Positions 7,741-16,879 of a stretch of 64,000 nt of DNA are shown one piece after another. Location of the stretch: the NCBI RefSeq assembly GCF_026168755.1, contig NZ_JAPFDR010000001.1, positions 159,476 through 223,475 on the forward strand. The letters run 5' to 3'. Both the position numbers and the translations under genes were made by a program. The first letter of the stretch is position 1, and each line of letters opens with the position of its first letter. This stretch comes from Clostridium sp. (lineage in GTDB: Bacteria; Bacillota; Clostridia; Clostridiales; Clostridiaceae). The notes under the pieces are model-generated. The model was not told the DNA's origin, ran no database searches, and saw only the letters and a program-made list of their open reading frames with translations.

Positions 7741-7941
7741 ATCCCAGTTTATGTTAAAACCCATAATATCTGCTATAGCTTTAACTTCAGAGTATCTAAT
7801 AGTATCTCTAGAAAGTTTGTTGCTCAATGCCTGGGGTGTTGTATCTATTCCATAGTCTTTTAATTTTTCTACAATATCAACTAACTTCCAACCAGACAAA
7901 GCTATATAGCTTTTTATTTCGTTTCTTGTTTCATTGCTCAT
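7732..7941 (-). CDS. Small helix-turn-helix protein, DUF6471-like
   Basis: The 69-residue protein reads EIKSYIALSGWKLVDIVEKL, then DTTPQALSNKLSRDTIRYSE and VKAIADIMGFNINWDKK. The AL-SNKLSR motif is typical of DUF6471-type phage/plasmid HTH proteins. It is transcribed leftward, away from a consensus promoter at 8031-8059 that carries three related palindromes. It is therefore the obvious candidate repressor of that promoter and perhaps of itself. AGGTGAT lies upstream of its ATG. Confidence 0.65.
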   Translation of the reverse strand: MSNETRNEIKSYIALSGWKLVDIVEKLKDYGIDTTPQALSNKLSRDTIRYSEVKAIADIMGFNINWDKK

Positions 7942-7979
7942 GCTTATGTATCACCTCAATAAGATTATAGCACAACTAA

Positions 7980-8059
7980 ACTAATTAGTAAATAAATAAA
8001 CAAAATAATAAAAAAATTCACTAATAAGTGTTGACACACTACACTAATGAGTGTATAAT
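7980..8059 (+). promoter_or_regulatory. Consensus sigma-A promoter with three operator palindromes
   Basis: TTGACA at 8031-8036 and TATAAT at 8054-8059 have 17-bp spacing, a perfect consensus. Three palindromes share ACTAATnAGT: ACTAATTAGT 7980-7989, CACTAATAAGTG 8019-8030 (abutting -35) and ACACTAATGAGTGT 8041-8054 (within the spacer, touching -10). The strong promoter with occluding operators is typical of a repressed phage early promoter. Confidence 0.75.
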
Positions 8060-8102
8060 TAAATCATAAGGTGAAACAAACAAGAAATAGGAGGTAATAA
8101 AA

Positions 8103-8189
8103 ATGAGAGAAAAATACGAGAGTGTCATAACAAATTTATTGTTAAGCAATGCAATTTTAATAATTACTTTAATTTTAATAATTTTTTAG
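8103..8189 (+). CDS. 28-residue hydrophobic peptide
   Basis: ATAGGAGGTAATAAAA precedes an ATG opening a 28-residue peptide: MREKYESVITNLLLSNAI followed by a Leu/Ile-rich span. It is the first gene after the consensus operator-controlled promoter. It has one membrane span and a charged N-terminus. Its function is unknown. Confidence 0.45.
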   Translation: MREKYESVITNLLLSNAILIITLILIIF

Positions 8190-8248
8190 TGAGTTAATTT
8201 TTAACAAATAAAGATAATAAAATGAAAAAAAGAAAAGGGGATAGGGAT

Positions 8249-8605
8249 ATGTGTAATGTAATTAATTTTATGGAAGAGAAAATGTCAAGAATTAGTTTAA
8301 AGGAAAGACACGATATGTTTGAGTTGGATGTTATATGCTATATAAATGAATTAATAGAAAGTCCATCTGATCTAATTATAGTAAAAGATAACATAACTAG
8401 AAGTGAAGAAGAAGAGATTGCGGAAGAAAACATTTTATTTATAGATTCAGAAAGAGAAGATTACGAAGAAGTAATATGGAATATGTTTGTTAATAACAAT
8501 AAGACAATATTTAATGCTAGTTTTGCTAATAATTACAATAATAGTTGGATGAGTGTGATTTACAGCTATACTGGAGAGAATCTAATAGTAGAAAAAGTAA
8601 GTTAA
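8249..8605 (+). CDS. Hypothetical acidic protein, 118 residues
   Basis: I chose ATG at 8249 because AAAAGGGG lies 8 nt upstream; the in-frame ATG at 8222 has no ribosome site. The product (MCNVINFMEEKMSRISLK...) is rich in Glu and Asp with a Trp-containing C-terminal half. It is the second gene under the 8031 promoter. I do not recognise a family. Confidence 0.5.
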   Translation: MCNVINFMEEKMSRISLKERHDMFELDVICYINELIESPSDLIIVKDNITRSEEEEIAEENILFIDSEREDYEEVIWNMFVNNNKTIFNASFANNYNNSWMSVIYSYTGENLIVEKVS

Positions 8606-8903
8606 CTGGTAAAAAATTAAATTTATGATTTTTTAATAAATATACTAACTAATTTAATAAATTGTAAAATGAAGTTACAACAAAAAGCGATATTAATTTA
8701 TCAATAAAAACGAAGAAATATTAATAAATAGTCAATTGATATTTGGGTATAGGTATTGAAATGATATTTACAGTTTTTGATGCAGATGTTAATATTTGAT
8801 TATAAAGTAAAAGAAAGCAAACAATATAAAAGGGGAATTATTATGAAGAAAGATAGTACATCATATATATATATAATTTTAAGTTTTAGAAAGGAGTGTT
8901 TAA
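8606..8903. other. Non-coding spacer before the ParM-like gene
   Basis: About 300 bp of very AT-rich DNA with many TTAATAAAT-like words but no clean iterons. A centromere for the ParM system would be expected near here or upstream of it. A possible 30-residue ORF (8843-8935, with AAAAGGGG upstream) overlaps the start of the ParM-like gene and may act only in translational coupling. Confidence 0.3.
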
Positions 8904-10178
8904 ATGGCGCAAGGAAAAAGAAAGGAGATCTATAAATATAAGTGCTTTATAGATGCAATAAAATTTAATGTTATTAAAGATTTAGAAGCAGATAAGACAT
9001 TAAGTAGAAATGCAATTATTAAAAAGTATAGTTTATCTGGGGAAATAGCTAATAGATTTAAATGGAGCAGGAAAGATAATGATACACCAGATAGGGTGAT
9101 ATTAACACATTTTAATTTAAATGCTACGGCATATAAAAAAGATGAATGGGTAGAGATACCAAATCGATATGTAGAAATAGCTAAACAGATAATAGAGAAT
9201 AACTACGAAATTAGTAGTAGTGAAGTTATAAACAAAATTATAAGAGTATTAGAGGAAAAGGGAGAAGTGAATAGTATGAATATTAAAATTGCAGCAGATC
9301 TAGGAAATAACAATGTAAAGGTAGCAATTAATGGACAAGCATTTAGCTTTGTAAATAAAATAGAGCGTTGGGATAATGTAGAAACATTAGGGGACAATGA
9401 GTATATAAAAATGAACGATGATTTTAATTACTATATTATTTCTAACATAGATACTAAGTTCGAGAAGTCTTCTTCTAAGAAAGATAAGAATTTTATTCCA
9501 ACCTTAAATTATTCTATTATTAAAGCATTAGTTGAAGCTGGCGTTTCAATAGAAGATAAAATAGAAGTAGATTTAGCTTTATTAACTCCAATTAATCAAG
9601 CAGGGGAGAAGAATGAGTATGTAGAAAAGATTAAAAATAATAGCGATAACATAGTAGAGTGTAGAGTTAATGGCAAGGAATATATGGCAAACATTAAAAT
9701 TAATAATGTAGTTCCAGTTTTAGAAGGATGTTCTAGTGCCTTTCTATTAGATAGTTTATCAACAATTAATACATTAATAGATGTAGGATCAAAAACAATC
9801 AATATAGCTAAAATAGTCAAAGGAAAATTTAGTACAATAGAATGTTTAGATGACTTAGGGAGCTTTAATTATTATCAATCTTTAGTAGCTAAAATAAATA
9901 ATAGAGACATTACAGTTGATAATATTCAAGAAATGATAGAAGTTGGACTAGCTAATCACGATAAAGACATATTAAAGGCTTATTTAAAGAAAGTATTAGA
10001 AGAAAGTAATAAAGTAAGTAAATTCAATATAAGTAATAATGTTTACTTCACAGGAGGAACTGTTCAGTTATTCAAAGATAATGGCCTTAATTTTGAAAAA
10101 GGTAATATAAAGGTAATGGATAACCCTGTGTATAGTAACGTACTAGGCGCATTAAAAGCAGTTGGAGGTGCTGAGTAA
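8904..10178 (+). CDS. ParM/actin-like segregation ATPase with N-terminal extension
   Basis: Residues 125-424 form an actin-like ATPase: IKIAADLGNNNVKVAI (phosphate 1 loop), TLIDVGSKTINIAK (phosphate 2) and VYFTGGTVQLF (adenosine loop). ParM proteins polymerise to push plasmid copies apart. Residues 1-124 are an added basic and polar region (e.g. TLSRNAIIKKYSLSGEI) not typical of ParM. An internal ATG at 9276, with AAAAGGGAG upstream, could produce a 300-residue ParM without this extension. Its downstream neighbour, 3 nt away, looks like the ParR adaptor. Together they point to plasmid-style maintenance of the phage. Confidence 0.75.
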   Translation: MAQGKRKEIYKYKCFIDAIKFNVIKDLEADKTLSRNAIIKKYSLSGEIANRFKWSRKDNDTPDRVILTHFNLNATAYKKDEWVEIPNRYVEIAKQIIENNYEISSSEVINKIIRVLEEKGEVNSMNIKIAADLGNNNVKVAINGQAFSFVNKIERWDNVETLGDNEYIKMNDDFNYYIISNIDTKFEKSSSKKDKNFIPTLNYSIIKALVEAGVSIEDKIEVDLALLTPINQAGEKNEYVEKIKNNSDNIVECRVNGKEYMANIKINNVVPVLEGCSSAFLLDSLSTINTLIDVGSKTINIAKIVKGKFSTIECLDDLGSFNYYQSLVAKINNRDITVDNIQEMIEVGLANHDKDILKAYLKKVLEESNKVSKFNISNNVYFTGGTVQLFKDNGLNFEKGNIKVMDNPVYSNVLGALKAVGGAE

Positions 10179-10181
10179 AGC

Positions 10182-10673
10182 ATGGCAAATAAAAATGCAA
10201 AGAAAATAGCGATAACATTTAATAGGGATAATACTAGAGAGTTGGCGATGTTAAATTATATAGAATCAAAGGTAAGCATGAGCATATATATTAAGCAGTT
10301 AATACTGGACAAGATGGTATCCGAGGGGTATATGATAAGTACATTAAACGTACCAGATACTAACATGGTACATACTAAAAGCACACCTAATACTAATCAG
10401 ATAGGTAACAGATACGTATCTAATACACCTCAAATACCTACTATAGACATACAAGATACTAATAAGGTGAGTACTAAATATGTAGCAGATGCACATGTAG
10501 AACGTATTGGAGATGTATCAGATACTAATAAGAGGCATATTGAGGATGTATCAAATACGGATGACTTTGATTTTGATAATCTTATAACAGAGGAAGAAGT
10601 TGAAGAAAAAGAGGATAAAAAAATAGATTATACTCAATCGTTAATGGCGAGCATGAATAGCTTCATGAAATAA
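10182..10673 (+). CDS. ParR-like DNA-binding adaptor
   Basis: The first ~50 residues (KKIAITFNRDNTRELAMLNY, VSMSIYIKQLILDKM) resemble the ribbon-helix-helix of ParR proteins. The middle is a low-complexity linker of degenerate VSDTNK-like units (PDTNMVHTK, QDTNKVSTK, SDTNKRHIED). The acidic end (LITEEEVEEKEDKK) could bind the actin-like filament. Position directly after the ParM-like gene supports the role; sequence similarity alone is weak. Confidence 0.55.
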   Translation: MANKNAKKIAITFNRDNTRELAMLNYIESKVSMSIYIKQLILDKMVSEGYMISTLNVPDTNMVHTKSTPNTNQIGNRYVSNTPQIPTIDIQDTNKVSTKYVADAHVERIGDVSDTNKRHIEDVSNTDDFDFDNLITEEEVEEKEDKKIDYTQSLMASMNSFMK

Positions 10674-10696
10674 TAAGAAAGGAATAATTTAATAAA

Positions 10697-11332
10697 ATGA
10701 ATAGATATAATAAAGAATTTGAAAGAGCAATAAAAAATATGAATAAAGTAGCCGGTACAGAAATTATAAAAGATGTAGAATTAAAAGTGATAGATGATTA
10801 TAATGATTTTTCGCTAGGAAAAATTTTAAAACATTATCCTAATACTATTTACCTAAATAATTTCTTTTTGCAAGATAGAAGGAGAGATAAAATTTATAAT
10901 GTAATATGTCATGAGTTGTGCCATTCTATATTGGGTAATATTTTTGAAGATAACACTATAATAAATTCAGATTGGGAGCTAGATGAAAGTCCAATATTTT
11001 GTTTGATTGTTAAATGGTTTAATAAAAATGGATTTAGAATTTCTCAGAACTATAAAGTTAATAGTAAGTTTAAATGCAACATTGAATTTATTAATAAAAT
11101 GACTAATAGAAGTTTTGCAGAAATTTTAGATTTTATTATCGAGTTTAGAGAGTATATAGTTAAAAAGCAAAATGATGGTATTAATATTAGTTTAATAAAT
11201 AAACTAGACATTACGCTTGATAGAAAGTATAAGAGTTATAAAGAAGTTAGATTAGGGATGAATGTAGTTAAATTAGGAAATGATTTTAAATTAGAGAAAT
11301 ATAGAGAGTTTATAGAAATATTAAGTAATTAA
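10697..11332 (+). CDS. Zincin-type metalloprotein with HExxH motif
   Basis: The 211-residue protein has VICHELCHSILG at ~73-84, an HExxH zinc-binding motif in a helix, preceded by NTIYLNNFFLQ, which resembles the beta-strand of SprT/M78-type domains. The rest is lysine-rich and unrecognised. It follows the ParR-like gene by 23 nt. Phage SprT-like proteins are often of unknown role; proteolysis of a regulator or of DNA-protein crosslinks is possible but not shown. Confidence 0.55.
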   Translation: MNRYNKEFERAIKNMNKVAGTEIIKDVELKVIDDYNDFSLGKILKHYPNTIYLNNFFLQDRRRDKIYNVICHELCHSILGNIFEDNTIINSDWELDESPIFCLIVKWFNKNGFRISQNYKVNSKFKCNIEFINKMTNRSFAEILDFIIEFREYIVKKQNDGINISLINKLDITLDRKYKSYKEVRLGMNVVKLGNDFKLEKYREFIEILSN

Positions 11333-11735
11333 GAGAAAAACAAAAGAAACGCAAAAAAAATAAAAGCTAACATAAGCTAACTTTCCATAATCAACCAATA
11401 TGATATTTGAATATAACAATAGAATTGATGTATAATATTTATCACCAATTTAAAGTGTTTCTATAACAATATTAATTACTTAATTATATTATAGGTAGTT
11501 ATAGAGATGTTGTCAAGAAAAATTAAAAATAAAAAGGAAATTACTATTATATATATAATATAATATATAAAGAGTTATTTAATAACCTATATAACAATAA
11601 ATTAAAACCTAAAAAATAGGAAAAATAAATATATTGCTATTTAAAACATAGATAAATAGCCACTTTCAAGACTTTTATATAATTTGTATAAGGAGATATA
11701 ATATTCCAAAAACTAAAAACAAAGGGGTGATATAA
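11333..11735. other. Non-coding regulatory region upstream of the RNA polymerase operon
   Basis: About 400 bp without a gene. It contains a direct repeat of AAGCTAAC near 11366-11381, long AT tracts, TTAAAACCTA..AAATAGG at 11602-11620 (also seen at 19241-19260), and a GCTATTT/AAATAGC hairpin ending at 11660. It ends in the 43-bp motif listed separately. The density of shared motifs suggests a controlled promoter region. Confidence 0.45.
11654..11696 (+). promoter_or_regulatory. Prophage-specific promoter-like motif, copy 1
   Basis: The core AGAC.TTT.TATAAT.T.TATAAGGAGA here matches 19269-19296 at 24 of 28-29 positions, and upstream AAATAG.C..TTT is shared too. It is not followed by a start codon at translational distance, so AAGGAGA is not a ribosome site. 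No sigma-A -35 box is correctly spaced. It precedes the RNA polymerase-like gene. Confidence 0.5.
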
Positions 11736-11897
11736 ATGTACATAGTTAGAACATTGAAATTAAAAAAGCATCTGGAAGAGTTAGGGTTTAAGGTTGAAGG
11801 TACAGCTCCTAACAAGGATATACCTAATTTTATAGTTTGGTTATTTCAAGATGGAAAAGATATCAGACAAGCTGTAAAAGAATACTCAAACAAATAA
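11736..11897 (+). CDS. DUF5659-like small phage protein, 53 residues
   Basis: AAAGGGGTG precedes the ATG. The product (YIVRTLKLKKHLEELGFKV ... FIVWLFQDGKDIRQAVKEY) has the pattern of DUF5659: a helix, a strand ending in WLF/VFVF, then a short helix. A second, similar protein is encoded at 14962. Function is unknown. It leads the RNA polymerase gene. Confidence 0.55.
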   Translation: MYIVRTLKLKKHLEELGFKVEGTAPNKDIPNFIVWLFQDGKDIRQAVKEYSNK

Positions 11898-11932
11898 AAC
11901 AAAAAACTAAAAACAGAAAGGAAAGATGTGAT

Positions 11933-14830
11933 TTGAAAAATGGAATTAAAATAATGAGTTTAGAAGGGGCAGATATATTAAGACATAATGTAGAAGGAAA
12001 ATACATAAAGCATACTTATGATGCAGTATTTAGCAATAGTAAATTAAAGTACAAACTAGAAAAAGGCAAGAAAGAAAATAAATTAAATGTAAGAAATGAT
12101 GCTACAAGAGATATTATAAACTTAGAATTTAATATGCCAGTAACAAACATAGATAAAGATAAATATAAAAAATATGAAAAATACATATCCACAGATCTTA
12201 AAAAGGGAACTAACAAAATAAGTGCGAATAACATAAGAAAAATACTTTATACAGATGGATTTATATTAGAATTTGATAAAGAAAAAACATTAAAAGGAAA
12301 TAAAAAAGATGGTACTAAAGTAATAAATAAAGATGGGTATTATATATTAGTAGATAGAAATAAAAAAGAGTTGGCTAGAGAAAAAATAGAGAAAGAATCA
12401 ATTAAATACAGAGAATGGTTTAGGTCGTCAGCCAAAGCTAGAATAGGTGAAATTTTATACATTTCAGAAACATTATACGATAAAATTGCTAAATGGCAGA
12501 TGATGGGGATAGAATTGCCAGAAGATGAAGAGTGTATGTTGGTTGAAATGATGGCTTATATGGCTCTTACATCTTCTACAATAGAAGAAGAAATAGAAAT
12601 TAATCCTGAAAATATCTTAGTATTAAATGATTTAAAAAGCAGAAGGTTTACTAATTGTGCAAAAGTGGTTGTGGATGAAGAAACTGGTGAGTGTAAAGTA
12701 GTTAGAGAAAAAGATTATGTAGAAAATACACTTTTTGATGGACAAGCATTAATAGAGGATTCATTCTTTATAGATTCAGAAGCAGGCATGAAGCTTTTGA
12801 GACACCATTTTTTTAAAGCATGTGGATTTAGGAGCTATATTCAAGAATTTATGAAAGATCATTGTAAAAAGAATGGATTAGATTATAATGAATATTCCGT
12901 GAAAGATAAATACGGAAATGATGTTAAAGTAAAAGATATTATGGTTATTACAACTGATAATGCAACTAAGTTTGAGAAATTCTTTGATGATAAGGCTAAA
13001 GGGTTTAAGCAATGGAAAGCAGCAGTAAATAAAGATAATAATTTATTTGGAGTATGTAAAGAAGACCATGAGTCTAAGTTTGGAACTAGACAAAGGATGA
13101 GTTACCAAATGTTAAATACTCTGCCAGTTTCAAAGGAAGAATTAAAAGAAATATCTAAATATTCCATAGACTATATAAATGCTATGAAAGAAGATAATGA
13201 AGCGTTTTTAACACATTTAGATAATAATAAAAATATTACTAATCCTTATGAAATGATGGTTGAACTAGCTAAAACAAATAAAGATTTTACTAAGACAAAA
13301 TTATTTAAAGAATTTAAAGCTGAAACTTTATGCGAGTTAAAGAAAAAACTTAGAAAAGGAAAAATAATGACTGAGGGAGATAATCTTACAGTATGTGGTA
13401 ATCCATATCTAATGTTACTTCATGCAGTAGGAAAAGTTGAATTAGATGAAGAAGGTTATGTTATTACAGAAGATGAAACATTACCAACTAGCGAAGAACA
13501 TATATCTGTTTATACTAAGAGATTTGATGATAAAGAAGATTTAGTAGCATTTAGAAATCCACATAATGCTCCTAATAATATTGCTTTATTTAAGAATTAT
13601 AAAAATGAATTAATGGATAAGTATTTTAACTTTAGTAAAAATATAGTTGCTGTAAACTTAGTAAATACAGAATTACAAGATTTAGCTAATGGACTTGATC
13701 AAGATTCAGACTTCATGTTTACTACGAATGACAAAAACATAGTAAAAGTAGTCAAAGAAAAAGTATTTAGAAAAGAGAAATATCCAGTTATAGTTAATAA
13801 AATAGAAAAAAGTAAAAAGAAATATACAAATACACAAATAAATAAAGCTATTATAGATAATATTTTAGCCAAGGGTAAAAATGATATTGGTACAAGTAGT
13901 AACCAAGCACAAATAGCAATGAGTTTATTTGCTGATAGTGGCTATAAAAATGAAGAATTATTAGATAATGTTATTATACTTAGTGTACTAGCCCAAGTGG
14001 CTATTGATAATAGTAAACGTAAATTCGAAGTAGAACTAGATAAAGAAATAGAAAGACTATCTAGTAAGGCTAAAAGACCATTATTCTTTTATTACACCTC
14101 TAAAAATAAAGAAGCTAAATATAAAGTTTTAGGTATAGATGGAAAAGTAAAAAGAAAATTTAAAAATAAATATAAAGCACAGTTATACGCTGAAAAAATA
14201 ATAGAAAAATCAGAGTTAAATTTTAAAGATGAATCTGAAAAGGAAATGTATATAAATTTATTAATAAAGACTAAAAAATCTAAAAAGAAAGAGACGGCAT
14301 ATGATAAAGATATTAAATGTACTATGAACTACCTACAAGAAATAATAGGTGAAGACGTTAAAAATGAATCTAAAAAGAAAGGTGAAAAGATAGAAACAGA
14401 AACATTATTAATAAAAGTAAAAGGGAAACCAGTATATGAACAATGTGAAAAAATAAAAGATTTAGTTGAAGAATACGATAAAGTTGTAAAAGATTTTAAT
14501 GTAAAAATTTCAGAGATGAGTGATGCAGAAAGATATGAAAAGAAAGTTGAATTTAAGCACAAACAAGAATATTTAGCTGAAGAAATAATCAATAAAATCA
14601 AAAAAATGAGTATAACTGAAAAAACAATCAATACTTTAATTAGAAGTGCATTAAGTAAAGATGTTAAAAATAGCAACACTCATGTTCGTTTGAAATTATT
14701 AAATGTTTTATTCCAAAGTAAAAGAGATGAATTTTTATCTCAATTCACAACTCAAATTAAAGATAACTGTATTAAATTTAAATACATAAATAGCTTTAAA
14801 TCTATAACTAAAAAAATGATTCAAGAGTAA
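11933..14830 (+). CDS. Putative YonO-like single-chain RNA polymerase
   Basis: I chose TTG at 11933 (AGAAAGGA upstream), giving 965 residues. NGLDQDSDFMFTTND contains a DxDxD triad (D589, D591, D593), the metal-binding signature of two-barrel RNA polymerases. It is preceded at ~541 by FRNPHNAPNN, where cellular and QDE-1/YonO-type enzymes have the RxP segment, and at ~365-410 by KEDHESKFG and QRMSYQMLN, lysine/arginine-rich conserved stretches. Known: SPbeta YonO is a single-polypeptide DNA-dependent RNA polymerase with this triad. Inferred: this protein transcribes prophage genes from its own promoters. The C-terminal ~300 residues are lysine-rich coiled coil. A non-polymerase role cannot be excluded. 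Confidence 0.6.
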   Translation: MKNGIKIMSLEGADILRHNVEGKYIKHTYDAVFSNSKLKYKLEKGKKENKLNVRNDATRDIINLEFNMPVTNIDKDKYKKYEKYISTDLKKGTNKISANNIRKILYTDGFILEFDKEKTLKGNKKDGTKVINKDGYYILVDRNKKELAREKIEKESIKYREWFRSSAKARIGEILYISETLYDKIAKWQMMGIELPEDEECMLVEMMAYMALTSSTIEEEIEINPENILVLNDLKSRRFTNCAKVVVDEETGECKVVREKDYVENTLFDGQALIEDSFFIDSEAGMKLLRHHFFKACGFRSYIQEFMKDHCKKNGLDYNEYSVKDKYGNDVKVKDIMVITTDNATKFEKFFDDKAKGFKQWKAAVNKDNNLFGVCKEDHESKFGTRQRMSYQMLNTLPVSKEELKEISKYSIDYINAMKEDNEAFLTHLDNNKNITNPYEMMVELAKTNKDFTKTKLFKEFKAETLCELKKKLRKGKIMTEGDNLTVCGNPYLMLLHAVGKVELDEEGYVITEDETLPTSEEHISVYTKRFDDKEDLVAFRNPHNAPNNIALFKNYKNELMDKYFNFSKNIVAVNLVNTELQDLANGLDQDSDFMFTTNDKNIVKVVKEKVFRKEKYPVIVNKIEKSKKKYTNTQINKAIIDNILAKGKNDIGTSSNQAQIAMSLFADSGYKNEELLDNVIILSVLAQVAIDNSKRKFEVELDKEIERLSSKAKRPLFFYYTSKNKEAKYKVLGIDGKVKRKFKNKYKAQLYAEKIIEKSELNFKDESEKEMYINLLIKTKKSKKKETAYDKDIKCTMNYLQEIIGEDVKNESKKKGEKIETETLLIKVKGKPVYEQCEKIKDLVEEYDKVVKDFNVKISEMSDAERYEKKVEFKHKQEYLAEEIINKIKKMSITEKTINTLIRSALSKDVKNSNTHVRLKLLNVLFQSKRDEFLSQFTTQIKDNCIKFKYINSFKSITKKMIQE

Positions 14831-14889
14831 CCGCCATTACTCTACATAAAAATTATATATAAATTAATAAATAAAGTCAATAAAAATTT

Positions 14890-14919
14890 AGCATAGTTGG
14901 GGTTAATCCCTTCTATGCT
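14890..14919 (+). terminator. Hairpin after the RNA polymerase-like gene
   Basis: AGCATAG pairs with CTATGCT and encloses GGGG/CCC pairing. There is no long T run after it, so it may attenuate rather than terminate. Confidence 0.4.
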
Positions 14920-14961
14920 TAGTTAGAAAAGAATGTTAGTAGTAAAGGAGAATAGACCGTT

Positions 14962-15135
14962 ATGAATAAAGAGAATGAAGTAAGAGTAATAAGCTTAGTA
15001 CAAGCAAGAGCATATATAAAAAATGGATTACAACCTTTGAGAATTGAAGCTGATGATATATTAGTATTCGTATTTGATAGGGAAGCTAGTAAGTTATTAT
15101 TTAAGGCTTGGAAAGATAAAACTATAAAATTTTAA
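14962..15135 (+). CDS. DUF5659-like small phage protein, 57 residues
   Basis: AAAGGAGAATAG precedes the ATG. The product (VRVISLVQARAYIKNGLQPL, then ILVFVFDREASKLLFKAW) has the DUF5659 pattern and parallels the protein at 11736. It starts 24 nt before the first helicase gene and shares its transcript. Function unknown. Confidence 0.55.
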   Translation: MNKENEVRVISLVQARAYIKNGLQPLRIEADDILVFVFDREASKLLFKAWKDKTIKF

Positions 15136-15158
15136 AGTAAAGGAGAAGATAGGCGAAG

Positions 15159-16874
15159 GTGAATAAAAAAGAATTAAATTTAAAATGGGTAAGTGATGTT
15201 ATATCAGAAAAAGAAGGTTATACATATAAAGATTGGAAAGAAGGTTCTATTGTATCAATAGATGCGCAAACTGGAACTGGAAAGACATATGCAATATTAA
15301 ATAAGATATTAGAAGATAAAGTTGAAGATTATGAAGAATTAGTTTATATCTGTAATAGAATAGAGTTAAGAAGAGCTATTCAAAAAGATTTACTGGAAAA
15401 ATATAAGATGGAAGCTAAATACTTCATAGGAGAAGAAGAGTTTTTTGATAAAAATTGGATAGGCAATAAAAGGGCTATAATTGATTATGAATGGTTGGAC
15501 GAACAAAAAACAATATATAACGTAACTGTAATGAGTTATCATGAGATAGCTAATTCAAGAAATTGGAGAATACATACAGATAGTAACTATCATATATTAG
15601 AAAAATATCAATGGATCGTTTGTGATGAGGTTCAATTCTTTTTAACAGACGCTTCATTCAACCAGAAAACATACATGGCATATGATGAAATATTTTATGC
15701 TAGAGATTCTGAAAGTACGTTAATAATGCTATCTGCAACTATAGATGAGGTTAATACTTTAATAGAAGAATACATTAATATGTGGAAAACTCATGAGGAT
15801 CTATTTGGAGTGAATTTAGTGCATGAATATAAATATAGTACAGGAAGAGATTACAATTATGTTAATGTTAAATATTTTAAAGATATTGATGATATAGCAA
15901 ATCTTATTAAGAATAGTGAAGAAAAATGGCTTGTATTCGTAACAAGTGATGACAACGGAAGAGAATTAAAAGATAATCTATGTGAAAGTAGAGTGTTAGC
16001 TGAATTTATTAACGCCAATGAGGACAATAAAGAGAAAAAGAATTTAACTATGTTTTCTAAGTTTTCTTGCCAATGTTTAATTGCAACAAAATGCATTGAT
16101 AATGGGGTTAATATAAAAGATACTAATGTGAAAAATATCGTTGTGATGGCATATGATAAAACGACTTTCATTCAAGAATTAGGAAGACTAAGATTAAATA
16201 TTAAAGATGCACATGAGATTAATTTATATATCAGATGTTGTTATAAAAAGACATTTTCTACAATGTTAAAGAAATGTGAAGATAAAAAGGAATTAATTGA
16301 TTTATTTAAGGAAGATATTAGTAAATTCAAAGCTAGGTTCAATAATGATTATAAGAAGCTTCCTGAAGATATATTCTATCTTAATACTAAAAATGAATGG
16401 ACTATAAATAAGTTAGGTGTAGTAAGGTTGGAGTTGGATAGAAAGCATTATCAAAATATGGTTGACATGATGAAGATGGACAAGTTTGCATTTATTAAAG
16501 AGCAATTGAGCTGGTTAGGGTTAGAAGATAAATTTTCGGAAGATAATTTAATTGAAGGTGTTGTTGAAGAAGAAACTAAAAATGATTTATTACTATTCTT
16601 AAAAGATAGTTATGAGAATAATGCTTATTATACTAAGGAATGTTTTATAAAAAAAATTGAAGCTATTATAGAATCTGATAATAAATTAAGGGTATTATTC
16701 AATAAAATTTGTGGGAATGGCAATAGGTCAAAAGGTGCTAAAAGTTATAACAAGTTACTATTAGATGGAAATGTGAATTTGCCTTATGCAGTTGGTAGTG
16801 AAATAAAACAAAAAACAATAGATGGTAAAAGAAAGAAATTAACTTATTGGAAAGTGCTTTCTACAGAGAATTAA
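15159..16874 (+). CDS. SF2 DExx-box helicase
   Basis: Walker A AQTGTGKTYAIL lies near residues 34-45, motif II WIVCDEVQFFL near 157-167, motif III IMLSATID and motif VI QELGRLRL near 345. Start is GTG with AAAGGAGAAG upstream. The 571-residue protein is shorter than type I restriction HsdR and has no methylase or nuclease partner, so it is more likely a phage replication or transcription helicase. It lies downstream of the RNA polymerase-like gene. Confidence 0.75.
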   Translation: MNKKELNLKWVSDVISEKEGYTYKDWKEGSIVSIDAQTGTGKTYAILNKILEDKVEDYEELVYICNRIELRRAIQKDLLEKYKMEAKYFIGEEEFFDKNWIGNKRAIIDYEWLDEQKTIYNVTVMSYHEIANSRNWRIHTDSNYHILEKYQWIVCDEVQFFLTDASFNQKTYMAYDEIFYARDSESTLIMLSATIDEVNTLIEEYINMWKTHEDLFGVNLVHEYKYSTGRDYNYVNVKYFKDIDDIANLIKNSEEKWLVFVTSDDNGRELKDNLCESRVLAEFINANEDNKEKKNLTMFSKFSCQCLIATKCIDNGVNIKDTNVKNIVVMAYDKTTFIQELGRLRLNIKDAHEINLYIRCCYKKTFSTMLKKCEDKKELIDLFKEDISKFKARFNNDYKKLPEDIFYLNTKNEWTINKLGVVRLELDRKHYQNMVDMMKMDKFAFIKEQLSWLGLEDKFSEDNLIEGVVEEETKNDLLLFLKDSYENNAYYTKECFIKKIEAIIESDNKLRVLFNKICGNGNRSKGAKSYNKLLLDGNVNLPYAVGSEIKQKTIDGKRKKLTYWKVLSTEN

Positions 16875-16879
16875 TTAAC

